Translations under genes and position numbers: made by a program
In this document: positions 5,615 through 7,012 of the stretch, piece by piece
Numbering within the stretch: position 1 is the first letter of the stretch
How the letters are laid out: each line of letters opens with the position of its first letter
Notes under the pieces: generated by a model
Seen by the model: the letters and a program-made list of their open reading frames with translations, nothing else
Told to the model about the DNA's origin: nothing
The model's database searches: none
Assembly: GCA_050486105.1 (NCBI GenBank)
Contig: JBJHCR010000328.1
Location: forward strand, 1-7,012
Reading direction: 5' to 3'
DNA from: JAEXNA01 sp050486105
Lineage (GTDB): Bacteria > Vulcanimicrobiota > Xenobia > Xenobiales > JADMJV01
Length of the DNA stretch: 7,012 nucleotides

Positions 5615-6082
5615 TCACCCCAGGGGCGTGGAGGAAGTGGGAACTCTCTCTTCTAAGGTATTCAGCAAAGCGAGCAGGGTCTTGTGTAGAGTTCTCAGCT
5701 GTTTTTCTCCGATTTCGTGGGCGATCTCGGCTTCCATTTCGCGCAGGATACCGAGTCCTTCGAGGAGTCCTTGTTGCCCAACTCTTGAAAACCGAATGCG
5801 CTTAGCTCGACGATCATCAGGATCGGGAATTCGCTCCAGCGTACCTATCTCCTCAAGCTCGTTAACAAGTTGTCCGACGGCCTGTTTGGAGATTCCCAAC
5901 CTGCGCGCGAGCTCCGTCAATCGAGTGCCCTCCAAATCGATGTGTGGGAACAACTGGGTGTGGGCTGTGCGGATAATCGAGAGCCCGGAGCGCTCCCGCA
6001 CCAACGTGATCGCTTGCTCATTGAACAGCCTGGCGCACTTAAACAACAGTTGAGCCATGCTCGCCTGCTTTGCGGCCTCCAA
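5615..6082 (-). CDS. MarR-family winged-helix transcriptional regulator
   Basis: A 155-residue dimeric DNA-binding regulator of the MarR type. N-terminal helices (about 9-45, LLFKCARLFNEQA...) are followed by the winged helix: LTELARRLGISKQAVGQLVNELEEIG (about 55-80, recognition helix QAVGQLVNEL) and the wing DPDDRRAKRIRFS, carrying the DxRR motif that defines the family. A C-terminal helix (about 105-147) completes the dimer interface. MarR proteins usually repress their own or neighbouring genes and respond to phenolic or other small ligands; none can be named here. The start is either TTG at 6082, with AAAAGGA 4 nt upstream (6087-6093, minus), or ATG at 6058, with only a weak AGG. The TTG is preferred because related proteins extend a few residues before MAQLLF. 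No target operon is evident: the upstream neighbour is a dead transposase. Confidence 0.92.
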   Translation of the reverse strand: MEAAKQASMAQLLFKCARLFNEQAITLVRERSGLSIIRTAHTQLFPHIDLEGTRLTELARRLGISKQAVGQLVNELEEIGTLERIPDPDDRRAKRIRFSRVGQQGLLEGLGILREMEAEIAHEIGEKQLRTLHKTLLALLNTLEERVPTSSTPLG

Positions 6083-6171
6083 TGTGTCCTTTTAACTCAT
6101 TTCCTCAGCCATTCATAACCTTCGGCGATAGCTTCGCGGGCTCCCCACATCCAGGGGCGCTCGGTGCCCTA

Positions 6172-7012
6172 CAACAAGCCGCTCAATGGGTTGTGACAGG
6201 AGAGCGTCAATGCTGCGACGGGCAAGCCCTCCACTACAAGCGTGGCCTTCAGGCTTCACTCCAACCGTTCAGCAGCACCGGGGTTTTCTCTGTCCAGCTT
6301 CGTAACCAGTTCTTGAAGCGCGACCTCTGCTTGCTCGCCACCCAGCTGCCAGAGCCCCTTCACTCGGTCACCAATCCGATTGCGTTTCTCGCCTTGAAGA
6401 TGAGCCTTCACGCTCTTCAGGACGGCCGACTGGCAGTGTGCGACAGGCGGCATCACGTCCCAGTTAAGACGCATGGTGCCCTCCCAAATGGGGCTCCCCT
6501 CCGTCACGAAAAGGATGGCTCCATCACCAGGGAGACCCAACTCGGTCAGCTCGGCAACCATAGCCTCACAGGTCGTCGGGTTGACTGTGGCGCCGTCCTG
6601 AAAGGAAAGCAGACGTTTGCGGCCGGAGATATCAACGCCCACCGCTGTCGACATCCACTCACCGCGGTAGGAGTCGCTAGCTACCCAGATCGCCACCAAA
6701 GGTTCAGTTTCATCTTCGGAACGATTTCTTTGAGGACGACGAGAAAACAGAGGAACGACCTTGCTTCTTTTGCCTTGTGGAGTATCCAACTGCTTTAACT
6801 CTTGCAACTCCTGGATGGCCCAGGTGCCGAGAGGCTCCGCAGAGCCCGACGCCACCCGCATAAGCGACCGACCCAGGATCAAGAGGTAAGCGCTGTTTCG
6901 CCCTATAGATTTTTTCTAGATTCGTAGGAAGGACTTTTCATGCCCGTGATCAACCGGGTGCCATGAGCCAAGATCTCAACTTTTCTTCTACCTCTAGTCC
7001 CACTTCTAGCAT
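6172..7012 (-). pseudogene. Decayed IS256/Mutator-type transposase, partial at the right edge
   Basis: The longest open piece (6256-6882, 208 codons from TTG) follows the IS256-family catalytic core: STAVGVDISGRKRLLSF (78-94), ELGLPGDGAILFVTEGS (114-130), a C-Q at 150-151, and a helical stretch ending ENPGAAERLE. Similarity continues past the TGA at 6256-6258 as LKATLVVEGLP and SCHNPLSG, then stops at TAG 6169-6171. A further piece in another frame, MLEVGLEVEEKLRSWLMAPG (6953-7012), resembles the family's N-terminal region, ends in a TGA and runs off the window. The catalytic triad appears lost: no Asp aligns cleanly at the first site (nearest is D70, shifted), the second Asp is Glu128, and the final Glu (family NPLE-like) is Ser. 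The usual CxxH His is also absent. No terminal inverted repeats were found. It is an immobile relic, less likely a domesticated derivative. Confidence 0.78.

Noticed and set aside
6070..6798. 242-codon plus-strand ORF
   Set aside because: Antisense to the IS256-type transposase relic, whose reading on the minus strand has clear family similarity.
1..7012. CRISPR arrays, rRNA genes or a phage module
   Set aside because: No regularly spaced repeats, no rRNA-like stretches and no phage structural or integrase genes were seen.

Overview
This is a bacterial chromosomal window of moderately high GC (by eye). It carries one core metabolic gene, pyruvate kinase, set among regulators and accessory or decaying genes. 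The phylum cannot be fixed from the sequence. The mix of a GyrI-domain AraC regulator, a Uma2-type nuclease fragment, an AbrB/PIN toxin-antitoxin pair and a decayed IS256-type transposase suits a soil or environmental lineage with much mobile DNA, such as Acidobacteriota or a deltaproteobacterial group. That placement is a guess.

Layout, left to right. At 95-964 (minus) is an AraC-family regulator with a C-terminal GyrI-like effector domain. A gene-free gap of about 480 bases follows, and it includes a nested inverted-repeat structure at 1290-1363. At 1444-2916 (plus) is a complete pyruvate kinase whose active-site sequence suggests the K+-independent type. Converging on it is an unrecognised 220-residue protein at 3045-3707 (minus), with a long charged helix followed by a probable beta-rich domain. 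A doubtful small ORF lies at 3790-3993 (plus).

From about 4050 onward the region looks accessory. It holds a perfect 15-base palindrome (4055-4069), an N-terminally truncated Uma2-family nuclease (4115-4477), and an AbrB-type antitoxin overlapping a PIN-domain toxin by 8 nt (4643-5279). After these come 335 bases with only short open fragments, then a MarR-family regulator (5615-6082, minus). The window ends in a decayed IS256/Mutator-type transposase (minus, from about 6172 off the right edge), broken by stops and a frame change and lacking recognisable catalytic residues.

The only genes that clearly work together are the antitoxin and toxin at 4643-5279. AraC and pyruvate kinase are divergent neighbours, but nothing in the sequence shows that one controls the other. 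I found no convincing multi-gene novel system. The items most worth a second look are the structured pyk leader, the two unusual active-site positions in pyruvate kinase, the unknown protein at 3045-3707, and the long open frame kept by a catalytically dead transposase.
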